This document shows, one piece after another, positions 51,982 through 62,164 of a stretch of 64,000 bases of DNA. The stretch spans positions 682,001-746,000 of the forward strand of contig NZ_CP128400.1 in assembly GCF_030389965.1 (NCBI RefSeq). The letters run 5' to 3'. The position numbers and the translations under genes were made by a program. Source of the DNA: Candidatus Chlorohelix allophototropha (GTDB lineage: Bacteria > Chloroflexota > Chloroflexia > Chloroheliales > Chloroheliaceae). How positions within the stretch are numbered: position 1 is the stretch's first letter; each line of letters begins with the position of its first letter. Under the pieces are notes generated by a model that worked only from the letters and a program-made list of their open reading frames with translations, was not told where the DNA came from and did no database searches.

Positions 51982-52773
51982 CTATTTCAGCCAACGCCAG
52001 CGCGAACGAGCGCGCGCTACCAAAACATCTCCGCGCCGTATCTGTTGCAATCTCTCAAATTCAGTTGAGTATGCGGGGTTGGGAGAAAACCAGTTCAAAA
52101 AGGTTAAAGCGTCTCCAAATTCAGCAATACCCATGTACTCAATATCATAATGTAATGGCAGCAATGCGCCGGGTGGGTTTAGCGGATTAATACCAGCTGT
52201 CAGTAACGCGCCCCAACCTGCATCATCTAGCACCTCAAAATAAGCGGTATTATTCATATGTGCCAGAATATCCAGTCGGGAAAAAGGTACAGACCCCGTA
52301 GTTTCAAGCGGCGCAGTTGTCGGGAATGGTAACCACATCGGGTCATTCAATTGCGGTTGTGCGCCGTTGTGCAGCCAGATTGTAGCCGCTTCAGGTGGTA
52401 TTCGCGCCGGGTGTCCCTTAGCATCAACATAAACCCATAAAGTACGAGCTTTTATAGCCGGTAAAGTGGCGTTATCGCTTTCCAGCCTAAATTCGTAAGC
52501 GCGTTGAGCAGTAACCCGGCTGAAGCCTATCGGGAAAGTGACAGTTTGAAAGTTAGAACACGCCGGAATGGGACAATTAAAATCTATCAAAGTACGTTTG
52601 GCTAACCAGTTAAACCCTGCCGGTAACTCCACCTCAGCGGCATCACGTCGCGCAATATCCTGCATATAACGCGAGGCGGAAGCAGGCGTGAGGTAGCCAA
52701 ACATATCCACCTCATCGAAGCGCACCGAATAGGTAAAATCAAATCTTCTGGTTTTGATTTCATTTTGTTCCAT
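51982..52773 (-). CDS. Acyl-ACP thioesterase-like double hotdog protein
   Basis: The 263-aa protein has two hotdog domains. The first starts FTYSVRFDEVDMFGYLTPAS and the second contains LDILAHMNNTAYFEVLDDA, the FatA/FatB-type catalytic segment (Asn-His region). Such enzymes free fatty acids from acyl-ACP in the cytoplasm. It lies 72 bp upstream of the SDR gene on the same strand, so the two may be co-transcribed. Confidence 0.83.
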   Translation of the reverse strand: MEQNEIKTRRFDFTYSVRFDEVDMFGYLTPASASRYMQDIARRDAAEVELPAGFNWLAKRTLIDFNCPIPACSNFQTVTFPIGFSRVTAQRAYEFRLESDNATLPAIKARTLWVYVDAKGHPARIPPEAATIWLHNGAQPQLNDPMWLPFPTTAPLETTGSVPFSRLDILAHMNNTAYFEVLDDAGWGALLTAGINPLNPPGALLPLHYDIEYMGIAEFGDALTFLNWFSPNPAYSTEFERLQQIRRGDVLVARARSRWRWLK

Positions 52774-52935
52774 ACCTGTATTATCGCATGCTGGAGACCT
52801 CTTCGCAAAATATTACACACCCTAGTAGATCACGCGGCAGTTAGGGGTGTCAGGAAAATACGGTAAGTTCTAGGTCACAATAATTAAGACTACCAATTTA
52901 GTAGGGATTCTGGAGAGTAGGTTATTATTAAACAA

Positions 52936-53920
52936 GGGTCTTGTGCTAGATAAAACAAAATACCCTCCGAAACGTATAGAAGGTGCGAATCAACCTATAC
53001 CAATCGGAGGGATAAAAACATGATAACCAATTTCGAAGATTTTTGCACTTGGGCTTTCGTTATTATTGATGATCTGTGGAAAGAGCTAAGCCCAGCCTTT
53101 ACACGCACTGGACCACAACCAGCATGCTCTGATAGTGAGCTTATTACCCTGGCTGTGGTGGGTGAGTGTAAAGGCTGGGATCAGGAAACAGAACTGATTA
53201 GCAACTGGCGAAACTATCAGTACTTGTTCCCGCATATCCCAGAACGTAGTCGCTTCAACCGACGCAGACGTAATCTGATGGGAGCAATCAATTGTATTCG
53301 GCAGTCTCTGTTAGCTTTACTGGACCTGGCACAGGATCAGCAAACTGTGCTGGATAGTCTACCCTTACCGGTTATCGAGTTTAGGCACGCTCATTTTTCG
53401 CCTGCACGCTCTTATTGGAGCAGTCAGGGAGCTCGTTATGGTAAGAAACAAACTATTTTTGGCTACAAGTTGCAGTTGCTGGTGACCTTCAATGGTGTAA
53501 TAGTAGACTTTGAGTTAGCGGGAGCGAACCAGCCTGATTTAAGGATGGGGCTAGAATTACTGGAAAACCACCCAGGTTTAACGGGGATAAAGCTTATATC
53601 AGCCAGTCTGAATAGCAGCACTTGGAACAGGAGCAGGGAATAAAATTGTTGACTAACCCTCGACAAAATCAAAAAGTGGAACAGCCTGCTGAACGAGCGA
53701 AGCTAATCAATCATTTTCGGCAAATAATTGAAACGGTCAATGGGCAGTTAGCGCAGCAATTCAAGCTTGAGATTAACCGGGCGCATAGTTTCTGGGGTTT
53801 GTGTAGTCGGTTATACAGCAAGTTAGCTGGTCATACCTTATCGATTTATCTAAACCGTTTATTAGGAAAGCCAGATTGTTTGAAGATCAAAGCCCTGGCT
53901 TTCCCTATCTAGCACAAGGG
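52936..53920 (+). mobile_element. IS982-like element, copy 2 (full length, decayed)
   Basis: The 985-bp element has ends CTTGTGCTAGATA (left) and TATCTAGCACAAG (right) as inverted repeats. It is nearly identical to copies at 19722 and 63357. The hairpin that hides the ribosome site (52963-53011) is intact. Confidence 0.85.
53020..53912 (+). pseudogene. IS982-like transposase, frameshifted
   Basis: This copy lacks the codons for VAT in GKVATKKQ and has a small deletion after HPGLT that shifts the frame near 53582. In the original frame an in-frame TAG follows DKAYISQSE. The C-terminal part reads on in the next frame (LINHFRQIIETVNGQLAQQF, then SFWGLCSRLYSKLAGHTLS). It is not expected to be active. 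Confidence 0.8.
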
Positions 53921-53951
53921 CTTAATAAAAATAAATGAAAGGATAACCAAC

Positions 53952-54914
53952 TTGGAAATGCGAAAATTGGGGCGCACCGGGTTAAAGGTTGCGCCTATTT
54001 GCCTTGGCGGCAATGTGTTTGGCTGGACGATTGATGAAGCTACTTCCTTTAAGGTACTTGATACTTATGTAGAAGAGGGTGGCAATTTCATTGATACTGC
54101 CGATGTTTATTCGGCTTGGGTGCCCGGCAATAGCGGCGGCGAGTCTGAAGTTATTCTGGGTAATTGGATGAAAGCCCACAATAATCGCGATAAGCTCATA
54201 ATTGCTACCAAAGTTGGCAATCCAATGGGTAAAGACCCAAATAGACGCGGTCTTTCCAGACGACGTATTATCGAAGCGGTAGAAGAATCTTTAAAACGTC
54301 TCCAAACCGATTACATCGACCTTTACCAATCACATATTGACGATACTGATACGCCGCTCAATGAAAGCTTACGTGCCTATGATGACTTGGTAACACAAGG
54401 CAAGGTACGCTATCTTGGGGCTTCTAATTACTCCTCTTGGCGGTTAACTCGCGCACTTTGGGAGAGCGATAAGCATGAGTATGCTCGCTATGATTGCTTA
54501 CAGCCGGTTTATCACCTTATGAATCGGGCAGAGTTTGAGCGAGAATTGGAACCGCTCTGTCTTGATCAGCAAGTCGGCGTAATCAACTATTCCTCATTGG
54601 CAAGCGGCTTTTTGACCGGAAAATACCGACTTGGGAAAGACTTACCAAAAACGCCACGTGCTGTCAATATCCAGGCTCGTTATATGAATGAGAAAGGCTT
54701 TGCCTTGCTGGAAAAGATGGATAAAATAGCGGAAAGCCACAATGCCACCCTTGCTCAAATTGCTTTGGCATGGTTATTGGCGCGCCCTGTAATTACTGCT
54801 CCGATTGCCAGCGCCACAACTGTTGAGCAAACCCGTGAATTGATGGGTGCAGTTTCCATTAAGTTAGAAAAAGAAGATTTGGCAGAACTAAATGCTGCCA
54901 GTGCGTGGAAGTAA
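53952..54914 (+). CDS. Aldo/keto reductase
   Basis: The 320-aa TIM-barrel protein begins MRKLGRTGLKVAPICLGGN. The catalytic tetrad is visible: Asp and Tyr in FIDTADVYSAW, Lys in IIATKVGNP, His in DLYQSHIDD. SNYSSWRL and a C-terminal NADPH-binding PIASATTVEQTRE complete the family pattern. It reduces aldehydes or ketones with NADPH; the substrate is unknown. TTG at 53952, or ATG six bases later, follows AAAGGA. An insertion sequence ends 31 bp upstream. Confidence 0.92.
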   Translation: MEMRKLGRTGLKVAPICLGGNVFGWTIDEATSFKVLDTYVEEGGNFIDTADVYSAWVPGNSGGESEVILGNWMKAHNNRDKLIIATKVGNPMGKDPNRRGLSRRRIIEAVEESLKRLQTDYIDLYQSHIDDTDTPLNESLRAYDDLVTQGKVRYLGASNYSSWRLTRALWESDKHEYARYDCLQPVYHLMNRAEFERELEPLCLDQQVGVINYSSLASGFLTGKYRLGKDLPKTPRAVNIQARYMNEKGFALLEKMDKIAESHNATLAQIALAWLLARPVITAPIASATTVEQTRELMGAVSIKLEKEDLAELNAASAWK

Positions 54915-55025
54915 GCTTTTTCCTAAGCTATACAGCTATCGGCGATCTCTTTGTCCAGATGCCGATAGCTTGTGCAAAGGCATACGCTAGTTGCAAAACC
55001 ACTAAGCGCAAATCTTCAGGAAAGA

Positions 55026-56444
55026 TTACCAGCTATTCTCTCCGGTGGGAAAGAGTTTGCCACTGTTCAGGATACCGTTCGGGTCGAAAATTGATTTGAG
55101 ACGGCGCATAAGTTCTACCTGTTCTGCGCCCAAAGCTTCTAGCATAAACTCTTTTTTGAGCAAACCAATGCCGTGTTCGCCGGAGAGAGTACCGCCCAAC
55201 CGTATTGCTAGTCGGAAGATTTCGGTGGCAGCAGCATGCACTCTTTCCATTTCTTGCGGGTCGCGCCGATCACAGAGCATATTGGGATGCAGATTGCCAT
55301 CTCCGGCATGTCCGAAAACAGGAATAGGCAGTTTATATCGTTCGGAGATTTCGCCGATACCGCGTACCAATTCGGGCAGGGCGCTGCGTGGCACTGAAAT
55401 ATCCTCGCCTAGTTTGTTGGGGCGGCGGCGCGCCAATGCCGGAGAGATTGCCCGCCGCGCTTCCCACAGCTTGTCATTTTCGCTGTCATCTGCCGCTACT
55501 CGCACAGAGGTTGCCCCACACTCGCGGCAGATTTGCGCCACCGCTTCAGTTTCGGAAAGCAGAATTTGCTCGTAATTGCTATCCAGTGCAAACAGCAACA
55601 ACGCTCCGGCATCGAGGGGTAATCCCGCTGGTTTAAATTCTTCCACGCACCGAATAGTAAGGTTGTCCATCAATTCAATGGAGGCGGGTAACAAGCCGCT
55701 TTCCATGATTTGAGTGACGGCTACGCTGGCGCTTTCTACCGTCGGGAAAGTGGCAAGAGCAGTGCGTTTGTATTTGGGCAGTGGAATGAGCTTGAGAGTA
55801 ATACGGGTAACAATGCCAAGCGTACCTTCCGCCCCCACAAAGAGATGGCGCAAGTTGTAGCCGGTAGCAATTTTTACCATTTTGCCGCCGGTATGGATTA
55901 TTTCTCCGGTAGGCAATACCACTTCCAAAGCGCGCACGTAATCGCTGGTAACACCGTATTTTAGGCAGCGTGCGCCGCCTGCATTCTCGGCAATATTGCC
56001 GCCAATAGCCGATTGCTTGAGACTAGAAGGGTCGGGCGGGTAAAATAACCCCACTTTCTCAACCGCTTTTTGAAGGGCAAAGGTGATGACGCCCGGTTCT
56101 ACTACTGCCACGCTATTTTCGGTATCTATTTCCAAAATGCGATTCATCAGGGTGAGCGCGAGGGCAATACCACCCTGTTGCGGCACTGAACCGCCGGACA
56201 AGCCGCTACCAGCGCCGCGTGGGGCAACCGGGATTTTATAGCGGTTCGCCAATTTCAGAACTTCCGATATTTCTGTTGCGTTTTTTGGCAATACTACCAC
56301 CTGCGGGGGGCTTTCGATCCAAGTGGCATCATAGGAATAGGCTACCATGTCTTCAGGCGAGGTAAGGGTGCGCTCCGTTCCGGTGATAGCTTGTAGAGCC
56401 GCAATAACTTCGGGCGGCAAAGTCTTGGGTTTTCCCTCTATCAT
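55026..56444 (-). CDS. glcD: Glycolate oxidase FAD subunit GlcD
   Basis: The 472-aa protein has a PCMH/VAO-type FAD domain with PVAPRGAGSGLSGGSVPQ and GGNIAENAGGARCLKYG. A C-terminal FAD-linked oxidase domain has FGHAGDGNLHPN and the SGEHGIGLLKKEF signature. It oxidises glycolate or a related 2-hydroxyacid together with the Fe-S subunit encoded 1 bp overlapping upstream, feeding electrons to the membrane. In a phototroph it would salvage photorespiratory glycolate. Confidence 0.92.
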   Translation of the reverse strand: MIEGKPKTLPPEVIAALQAITGTERTLTSPEDMVAYSYDATWIESPPQVVVLPKNATEISEVLKLANRYKIPVAPRGAGSGLSGGSVPQQGGIALALTLMNRILEIDTENSVAVVEPGVITFALQKAVEKVGLFYPPDPSSLKQSAIGGNIAENAGGARCLKYGVTSDYVRALEVVLPTGEIIHTGGKMVKIATGYNLRHLFVGAEGTLGIVTRITLKLIPLPKYKRTALATFPTVESASVAVTQIMESGLLPASIELMDNLTIRCVEEFKPAGLPLDAGALLLFALDSNYEQILLSETEAVAQICRECGATSVRVAADDSENDKLWEARRAISPALARRRPNKLGEDISVPRSALPELVRGIGEISERYKLPIPVFGHAGDGNLHPNMLCDRRDPQEMERVHAAATEIFRLAIRLGGTLSGEHGIGLLKKEFMLEALGAEQVELMRRLKSIFDPNGILNSGKLFPTGENSW

Positions 56445-57727
56445 TAATTTTCCTCCTTGCGGTACGCCTCGTCCAGAAGCTGCACGATATGGCGCACTTT
56501 CATGCTCTTCTTTTGCCGCTTCAACCCGGCTTCAAGCTGGATATGGCAACCCGGATTAGCAGTACATAGCACTTCTGCGCCGGTGGCAAGGGCATTATTG
56601 AGTTTGCGATCTACCAATTCATTGGCGATGGTCGGGTTGAGCAGGTTGTACACTCCGGCGCTACCACAACAAAGCGAGGAGTCTTCCATTTCCTTGAGGC
56701 GCAAACCGGGAATAGCTTTGAGTAAGCGGCGCGGTTGGCTGGTAATGCGCTGCGCGTGCGCCAAGTGGCAGGGTTCTTGGTAGGTTACTTCTAGGTCAAG
56801 GTTTGCGGTGGGTGGGGTAAAGCCGGTTTCTGCCAGATATTCGCTCACATCCCGCACTTTGCGGGAAAATGTAATGGCACGTTCGCGCCACTCCGGGTCA
56901 TCATGCAACAAATGGTCGTATTCTTTGAGCGCTGCCCCACAACCCGCTGCATTTATAATGACATATTCTGTGTCACTTTGCTCGAAAGCAGCGATGTTTC
57001 GACGGGCTAAATCTTGCGCCCCGGCTGTATCGCCGGAATGTATTTGCAATGCGCCACAACACCATTGTTCTTTTGGTACTTCAACGGTTGTGCCGTTTTT
57101 CGCCAGCACTCGTCCGGTGGCACTGTCGATACCGGAGAAGGCGGTACTCATTATACAACCTGCGAAAAGTGCGACTTTATGCTTTTCCACGCCTTGCGCT
57201 TGCCAGCCTTTTTGACCGGGACGCACGAAGGGAAAATCAATATGCGGCAGCATTTCTTCCATAGCGGCAAGGCGCAGGAGTTTGAGAATACCCGATTTGC
57301 GTGCTAGCCATTGTAAACCGCTACGCTGGTATAGCAGCATCAGGAAGGCAAAAGCTACAAAAAGCCAGCGTCGGAAAAACAGACCGCGTAAGGCAATTGC
57401 TCTTATCAAGCGCACTTGCAAGCTGTAACGGGGCGCACGTTCTTTTTCAATTAGATCGCGCGCGCTTTCAACCAATTTGCCGTATTGCACCCCGCTCGGA
57501 CACACTGCTTCACAGGCGCGACAATCGAGGCATTCGTAAATTTGGGAAACTACGCCAGCATCCATTAGGTGCAGGTTGCCTTTGTTGACGGCGTTAAGTA
57601 TGGAGATACGTCCACGTGGTGAACTGGTTTCTACGCCCTTAACCACATAGGTGGGGCAAGAGGCTAGGCAAAGTCCGCAACGTACACAATTATCGATTAT
57701 TTTCTGGTCAAAAATATTGTCAGCCAT
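56444..57727 (-). CDS. glcF: Glycolate oxidase Fe-S subunit GlcF
   Basis: The protein is 427 aa. Two 4Fe-4S ferredoxin motifs (CVRCGLCLASCP and CLDCRACEAVCP) lie at the N-terminus. A hydrophobic segment (about 135-150) could touch the membrane. Two CCG domains follow, with WCCGALQIHSGD and SLCCGSAGVYN. It passes electrons from GlcD to the quinone pool. It overlaps glcD by one base, so the two are tightly coupled. Confidence 0.92.
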   Translation of the reverse strand: MADNIFDQKIIDNCVRCGLCLASCPTYVVKGVETSSPRGRISILNAVNKGNLHLMDAGVVSQIYECLDCRACEAVCPSGVQYGKLVESARDLIEKERAPRYSLQVRLIRAIALRGLFFRRWLFVAFAFLMLLYQRSGLQWLARKSGILKLLRLAAMEEMLPHIDFPFVRPGQKGWQAQGVEKHKVALFAGCIMSTAFSGIDSATGRVLAKNGTTVEVPKEQWCCGALQIHSGDTAGAQDLARRNIAAFEQSDTEYVIINAAGCGAALKEYDHLLHDDPEWRERAITFSRKVRDVSEYLAETGFTPPTANLDLEVTYQEPCHLAHAQRITSQPRRLLKAIPGLRLKEMEDSSLCCGSAGVYNLLNPTIANELVDRKLNNALATGAEVLCTANPGCHIQLEAGLKRQKKSMKVRHIVQLLDEAYRKEEN

Positions 57728-58297
57728 TTTTTGTTTTTTAGTTATCTACCGCTACAAGGCGGAACGCTTATTAGTTGGGGTAACTTGATAGGTTTAGTTT
57801 ATCACAAAATAGGTAACATCTCAGACGAGTAGGTTGGGAAGGATGGAATGATCGGCAAAAGTAACAGGCGCTCACCTGACTGTGAAAACAGCCTGAAACC
57901 TTTTGTTGCACTTTGCCATTCCTTACCATTAGACCAACCCACTTGGGGAGAAGGGTTATAGCTGCCAAACCCTGCTCTTTGGTAGCTTTTCTGGTTCAGC
58001 ATGACACTGGGTTAGCAGATTGACTAGTGTACCGGGCGAAAGGCTTTCGCTGTATAATTCATTTTGAGTTTTAAATGGCATTACACTATCATTTGCATAT
58101 GCGCCGCTTTAGAAATTAAATCCTTAAGATTGTAGTCATGAATACTGTAAAGGAATACAGCTTTCAGGTAGTATAGAGTGTGTATTACTTTTTGTGTTGA
58201 ACCTGAAACTTGAAGCACCGGAACTGCATATAGTCATTCAACTCCGTCATTGCAGTCATGTTGCCCGCTTCAAAGAGCAAATATACGAGGTTAGGCG
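57728..58297. other. 570-bp spacer with a long imperfect inverted repeat
   Basis: GGTTGGGAAGGATGGAATG near 57828 faces CATTCCTTACCATTAGACC and AACCC near 57930-57955, around a core containing a short CTGTGAAAACAG hairpin. No coding frame was recognised. It may be a small RNA or a decayed miniature transposon. Confidence 0.4.
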
Positions 58298-59731
58298 ATG
58301 AAAGTAGCAATTATAGGCGGAGGAATGGCAGGGTTATCTGCCACTTATTATCTGCAACAACTCGGTCAGGGCGCGATAGACTATGTGCTTATCGAAAGTT
58401 CGTCGCAATTTGGAGGCAAGGTAAGTACGATACGCGAGAGTAATTTTGTGGTTGAGGGTGGACCGGATTCGTTCCATGCTTTAAAAACGGCAGCAGTTGA
58501 CTTGTGCCGCGCCCTAAATCTGGACGAAGAATTAATCGGGACAAACACCGAGGCGCGCAAGGTTTTCGTATGGAGTCGCGGCAAACTTCGCCGTATGCCC
58601 GAAGGCGTTATGCTCATCATCCCTACCAAAATCACTCCTTTCTTGAAATCGGGTTTGATTTCGTGGCCCGGAAAACTGCGTATGGGGCTAGATTTGTTTA
58701 TACCTCGACGCAAGGACGATTCCGATGTCAGTTTGGCGGATTTCGTGCGCCGTCGCTTGGGCAAAGAAGCGCTTGATCGTATTGCGGGTCCGATGGTAGC
58801 AGGTATTTATGTGGCGGATGCCGATCATATGAGCCTAAAAAGCACCTTTCCGCGTTTTTTAGAGATGGAAAAAAAATACGGTAGCCTGTTGCGGGGAATT
58901 ATCACACAAAAGCTAGAAACAGCCCGTAGCAAGAAAAAAGAGAAAGATAGCCTCAACACTCCCGGTAAAGCGCCTAATTCAAACTTCTTAACTTTGCGCG
59001 GTGGCTTGCAGCGATTGCCCGAAGCCCTTGTGGAAAAGCTCAATCCCCGGTCGTTGCTCCTAAACCGTAAGGTCGAAACGATCCGGCGCGAGGGCACGAC
59101 TTACGATCTTACTTTGGATGATGGTTCCCATATAAAGGCAGATGCGGTAGTATTCGCCACTCCTACATATGTCACTTCCGACATTGTGAAAGGGTTGGAT
59201 TCGAAGCTGTCAGAAAAGCTGAAAACGATTCGCTATGTTTCGACCGCTACTGTTTCGCTTGGTTACCGTCGTAGAGAAGTAGAACATTCCTTGAGTGGCT
59301 TTGGCTTCGTAGTGCCACGTAGCGAAAAGCGCAAAATCATTGCTTGCGCATGGTCATCTACCAAATTCAACTGGCGCGCGCCGGAAGGCTATGTACTGGT
59401 TCGTGCCTTTGTTGGTGGCGCTTCAGCGGAAGAACTGGCAGAGCAAGATGAAGCGAGTTTGTTGCAAATGGTGCGGGAAGAAATGCGCGACTCGCTTGGC
59501 ATTAATGCTACTCCGATATTAAACAAAGTATTTCGCTGGCGTAAGGGAAATCCACAATATGATGTGGGACACGAAGAGAGAGTAGCCGAAATCGATCGGT
59601 TAACTACACAGCACGAAGGCTTATACATGGCAGGAGCAGCCTTCCGAGGGGTCGGCGTTCCCGATTGCATTGCTGATGGTAAACGGGTAGCGCAACTAAT
59701 CGCGGAAAAGGCAAAAACGCTGGTGAAATAG
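58298..59731 (+). CDS. hemY: Protoporphyrinogen oxidase, HemY type
   Basis: The 477-aa protein has FAD-binding VAIIGGGMAGLSATYYL, FGGKVST and VEGGPDSFHALK, as in oxygen-dependent PPO. The middle shows LADFVRRRLGKEALDRIAGP followed by MVAGIYVADA. The C-terminus reads GLYMAGAAFRGVGVPDCI. It converts protoporphyrinogen IX to protoporphyrin IX for heme and chlorophyll. GAGG precedes the ATG and a terminator lies 58 bp after the stop, so it is monocistronic. Confidence 0.93.
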   Translation: MKVAIIGGGMAGLSATYYLQQLGQGAIDYVLIESSSQFGGKVSTIRESNFVVEGGPDSFHALKTAAVDLCRALNLDEELIGTNTEARKVFVWSRGKLRRMPEGVMLIIPTKITPFLKSGLISWPGKLRMGLDLFIPRRKDDSDVSLADFVRRRLGKEALDRIAGPMVAGIYVADADHMSLKSTFPRFLEMEKKYGSLLRGIITQKLETARSKKKEKDSLNTPGKAPNSNFLTLRGGLQRLPEALVEKLNPRSLLLNRKVETIRREGTTYDLTLDDGSHIKADAVVFATPTYVTSDIVKGLDSKLSEKLKTIRYVSTATVSLGYRRREVEHSLSGFGFVVPRSEKRKIIACAWSSTKFNWRAPEGYVLVRAFVGGASAEELAEQDEASLLQMVREEMRDSLGINATPILNKVFRWRKGNPQYDVGHEERVAEIDRLTTQHEGLYMAGAAFRGVGVPDCIADGKRVAQLIAEKAKTLVK

Positions 59732-59788
59732 AAGTATCCAGCAAGACCTATAAAAGTAGATGGGTTACTTAAAAGAGGATTGCTGAGG

Positions 59789-59812
59789 CAAGGGGCTTAC
59801 GCCCCTTGTTTT
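59789..59812 (+). terminator. Terminator after hemY
   Basis: The perfect stem CAAGGGGC / GCCCCTTG with loop TTAC is followed by four T. Confidence 0.85.
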
Positions 59813-59941
59813 AATCTGGGTTCATTCCTTGTTATAATATCTTACGATTGATAAATGAAAGGAAAGTCAGCTATTCGAATTTACGGCAGAATTTAAGCGG
59901 GAAGCAATAATGCTATTTGATGCAAGTGAAAGGATTCTGCT

Positions 59942-61996
59942 ATGCCGTCGAAAAACCCAGACAATTTTCGGAATGAGAAAAACGCATCTTCGTTTCGAAT
60001 GAGGAAGCTTGTTATTATAACTATCGGAGCGATTGGTCTCCTTGCCGTTTTAGCCTTAATCATTTTTAGTATTGCCAGTAAGCTCCTAGAAACCTCAGTT
60101 GCGGTAAAGCAAAACCCCGTTGTCAATCCTACAAGCACAGCCCTTGCAACTATACCTAAAGTTCAGCGTACTGGCGATGGTTCTTGGGTCTGGCTCTATC
60201 CCGCCACTCCATCTACCACACTCAGCGCGGTGAATTGCCCGGCCTCAGATGCCTGTTTTGCGGTAGGCGAACTGGGTGTTATCCTTTTTAGCAACGATGG
60301 CGGCAAAAACTGGCAGGGGCAAGTTTCCAGCACCAATCAGAATTTAGATCAGTTAATTTGCCCCACTCCCCAAAATTGCTATGCAACAGGGCTATTGGGA
60401 GCATTTGTAGCTACCGAGAATGGCGGAAGTAAATGGACTACCTACCCCGATGGGTCAGGATACAGAATTGATGGTATAACCTGCCCAGAAGCCAAAGTGT
60501 GTATCGTAGTAGGGCATGGCAGCGTGTCAATAACCAGAGATGCGGGGGTTTCGTGGCAACCATTCGGCAAAGGTGCAGTGTCAGAGCTAAGTGCTCTTTT
60601 TTGTAAGTCGATCAATACTTGTTTTGCTACAAGTAGTCAGGGTGAGATTTTTAACACCACAGACGGTGGAAACATCTGGAATAAACTTAACTCTCCAGTC
60701 GACTATAATCTTTTTGATATTACTTGCCCCACTGAAAAAACCTGCTTCGCTATCGGTCAGATTGGTACTATTGTAGCCACTACCGATGGCGGTAAGAATT
60801 GGAATATCCAAATAACCCTAGGAGGGCTTGCACGGTTAACTAAGATTACTTGCATCGGTCAGGCTACCTGCTACGCGGTTGGTTGGGATAAAACAATAAT
60901 AGCAACCAACAATGGGGGTAAAAACTGGGTGCAACTAATTTCCCCATTGGAAAAGTCTGGAGGACGGGTGGATGTAACAGGCATAGGCTGCACAACTGCT
61001 AAAAATTGTGTGGTTGTAGGTGAAAGTGGAACATTCCTAGTTACTCAAGACGGTGGTACCAACTGGGACTCTCCAAGAAAACAGAATGTCGAATCCCTTA
61101 AAACAATTACTTGCCCTACCAAAAACGTCTGTTATGCTGGCGGTTGGTACAGTGCAATATTAGCAACAACCGATGGTGGCAGAAACTGGAATGAGCAAAA
61201 AATAACAGCTAAAAGCATCAAGCAAATTGCCTGTTTGACTACAACCAATTGCTTTGCCAGTGGCGATAAAGGGACGGTTTTTATTACTCGCGATGGTGGA
61301 GATACTTGGATTGAGCAAACCATAACGGCAAACGGCGTAATTAATGATATTTCCTGCCTTTCCCCCAATACTTGCTTTGCAACAAGCGATAAAGGTGAGG
61401 TTTCTGCTACCATTGACAGCGGCAAAAGTTGGGTAACACAAAATACGGGTACTACTATCAGTTTGAGTAGTATTAGCTGCCCAAGTGTTTTAAATTGCTA
61501 TGTGGTAGGGGCACAAGGTACAGATTATTGGAAAAATGACAAGCATAAGGGAGTACTGGTTAGCACCGATGATGGTGGTAAAACTTGGAGCGCCACCACT
61601 ACTCCGGTAGGGCAAGAATTTATTTCGATTAGCTGTCCTTCCACAACTACTTGTTTTGCTGCTAATTCCATAAAAAGTGATGCCTTTCCGTGGAGGGTCA
61701 CGCTTTTTAAAAGCGAAGATAGCGGAAAATCTTGGGATAAAGTAACCGAAACCAACGGTCCAAGCAACATCACATGCGCCACTACCCAGATTTGTTATTC
61801 CGCTAATCAGGACGGCACGGTGTCTTTTACTAATGACGGCGGAAAATCTTGGACAAAACAACTTCCTGGGGTAGGTTATATTATTTCAAAGGTTAGTTGC
61901 CCAACTCCTGATTATTGTTTTCTAGTTGGATTTAAGTTCTCAAATGATAGTTCCAGCTTTATCTTAACCAACGCCGATGAATTGAAGAATCCTTAA
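59942..61996 (+). CDS. Membrane-anchored Asp-box beta-propeller protein with paired cysteines
   Basis: The protein is 684 aa. A basic N-terminus and one membrane helix (about 24-45) leave the rest outside the cell. Thirteen repeats of about 40-45 residues follow, each with a pattern like ITCPTxxxCFAxG, then GTIxxTTDGGKNW. The D.G..W Asp-boxes (BNR/Ycf48-like) are therefore coupled to two Cys per repeat, probably one disulfide per blade. Ycf48/HCF136 has single-propeller Asp-boxes without such Cys and is shorter, so a photosystem role is not supported. It probably binds a glycan or protein at the surface. Confidence 0.8.
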   Translation: MPSKNPDNFRNEKNASSFRMRKLVIITIGAIGLLAVLALIIFSIASKLLETSVAVKQNPVVNPTSTALATIPKVQRTGDGSWVWLYPATPSTTLSAVNCPASDACFAVGELGVILFSNDGGKNWQGQVSSTNQNLDQLICPTPQNCYATGLLGAFVATENGGSKWTTYPDGSGYRIDGITCPEAKVCIVVGHGSVSITRDAGVSWQPFGKGAVSELSALFCKSINTCFATSSQGEIFNTTDGGNIWNKLNSPVDYNLFDITCPTEKTCFAIGQIGTIVATTDGGKNWNIQITLGGLARLTKITCIGQATCYAVGWDKTIIATNNGGKNWVQLISPLEKSGGRVDVTGIGCTTAKNCVVVGESGTFLVTQDGGTNWDSPRKQNVESLKTITCPTKNVCYAGGWYSAILATTDGGRNWNEQKITAKSIKQIACLTTTNCFASGDKGTVFITRDGGDTWIEQTITANGVINDISCLSPNTCFATSDKGEVSATIDSGKSWVTQNTGTTISLSSISCPSVLNCYVVGAQGTDYWKNDKHKGVLVSTDDGGKTWSATTTPVGQEFISISCPSTTTCFAANSIKSDAFPWRVTLFKSEDSGKSWDKVTETNGPSNITCATTQICYSANQDGTVSFTNDGGKSWTKQLPGVGYIISKVSCPTPDYCFLVGFKFSNDSSSFILTNADELKNP

Positions 61997-62164
61997 GAAG
62001 GGTTCAGGGCGTTGCAGAGAATAATATTTTTGACAAGTAAATTCAAAGCAACGGAAGGAAAGGCACCAAACCAATCCATGAGGGTGTACATTAGTGTGTG
62101 TAAATGGAAAAAGCTGCTGCTACAATAAAGCAATTAAAACCAGCTAATAAGGAGAAAACCATTT

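Noticed and set aside
57850-57960. tRNA-like words (GTCTAATGGTAAGG on the minus strand)
   Set aside because: The D-arm-like word is not followed by a proper anticodon stem, T-arm or acceptor pairing, so no tRNA can be folded.
59942-61996. Photosystem assembly factor Ycf48/HCF136
   Set aside because: Asp-box repeats are shared, but there are 13 repeats with regular Cys pairs and nearly twice the usual length, so the specific function cannot be claimed.
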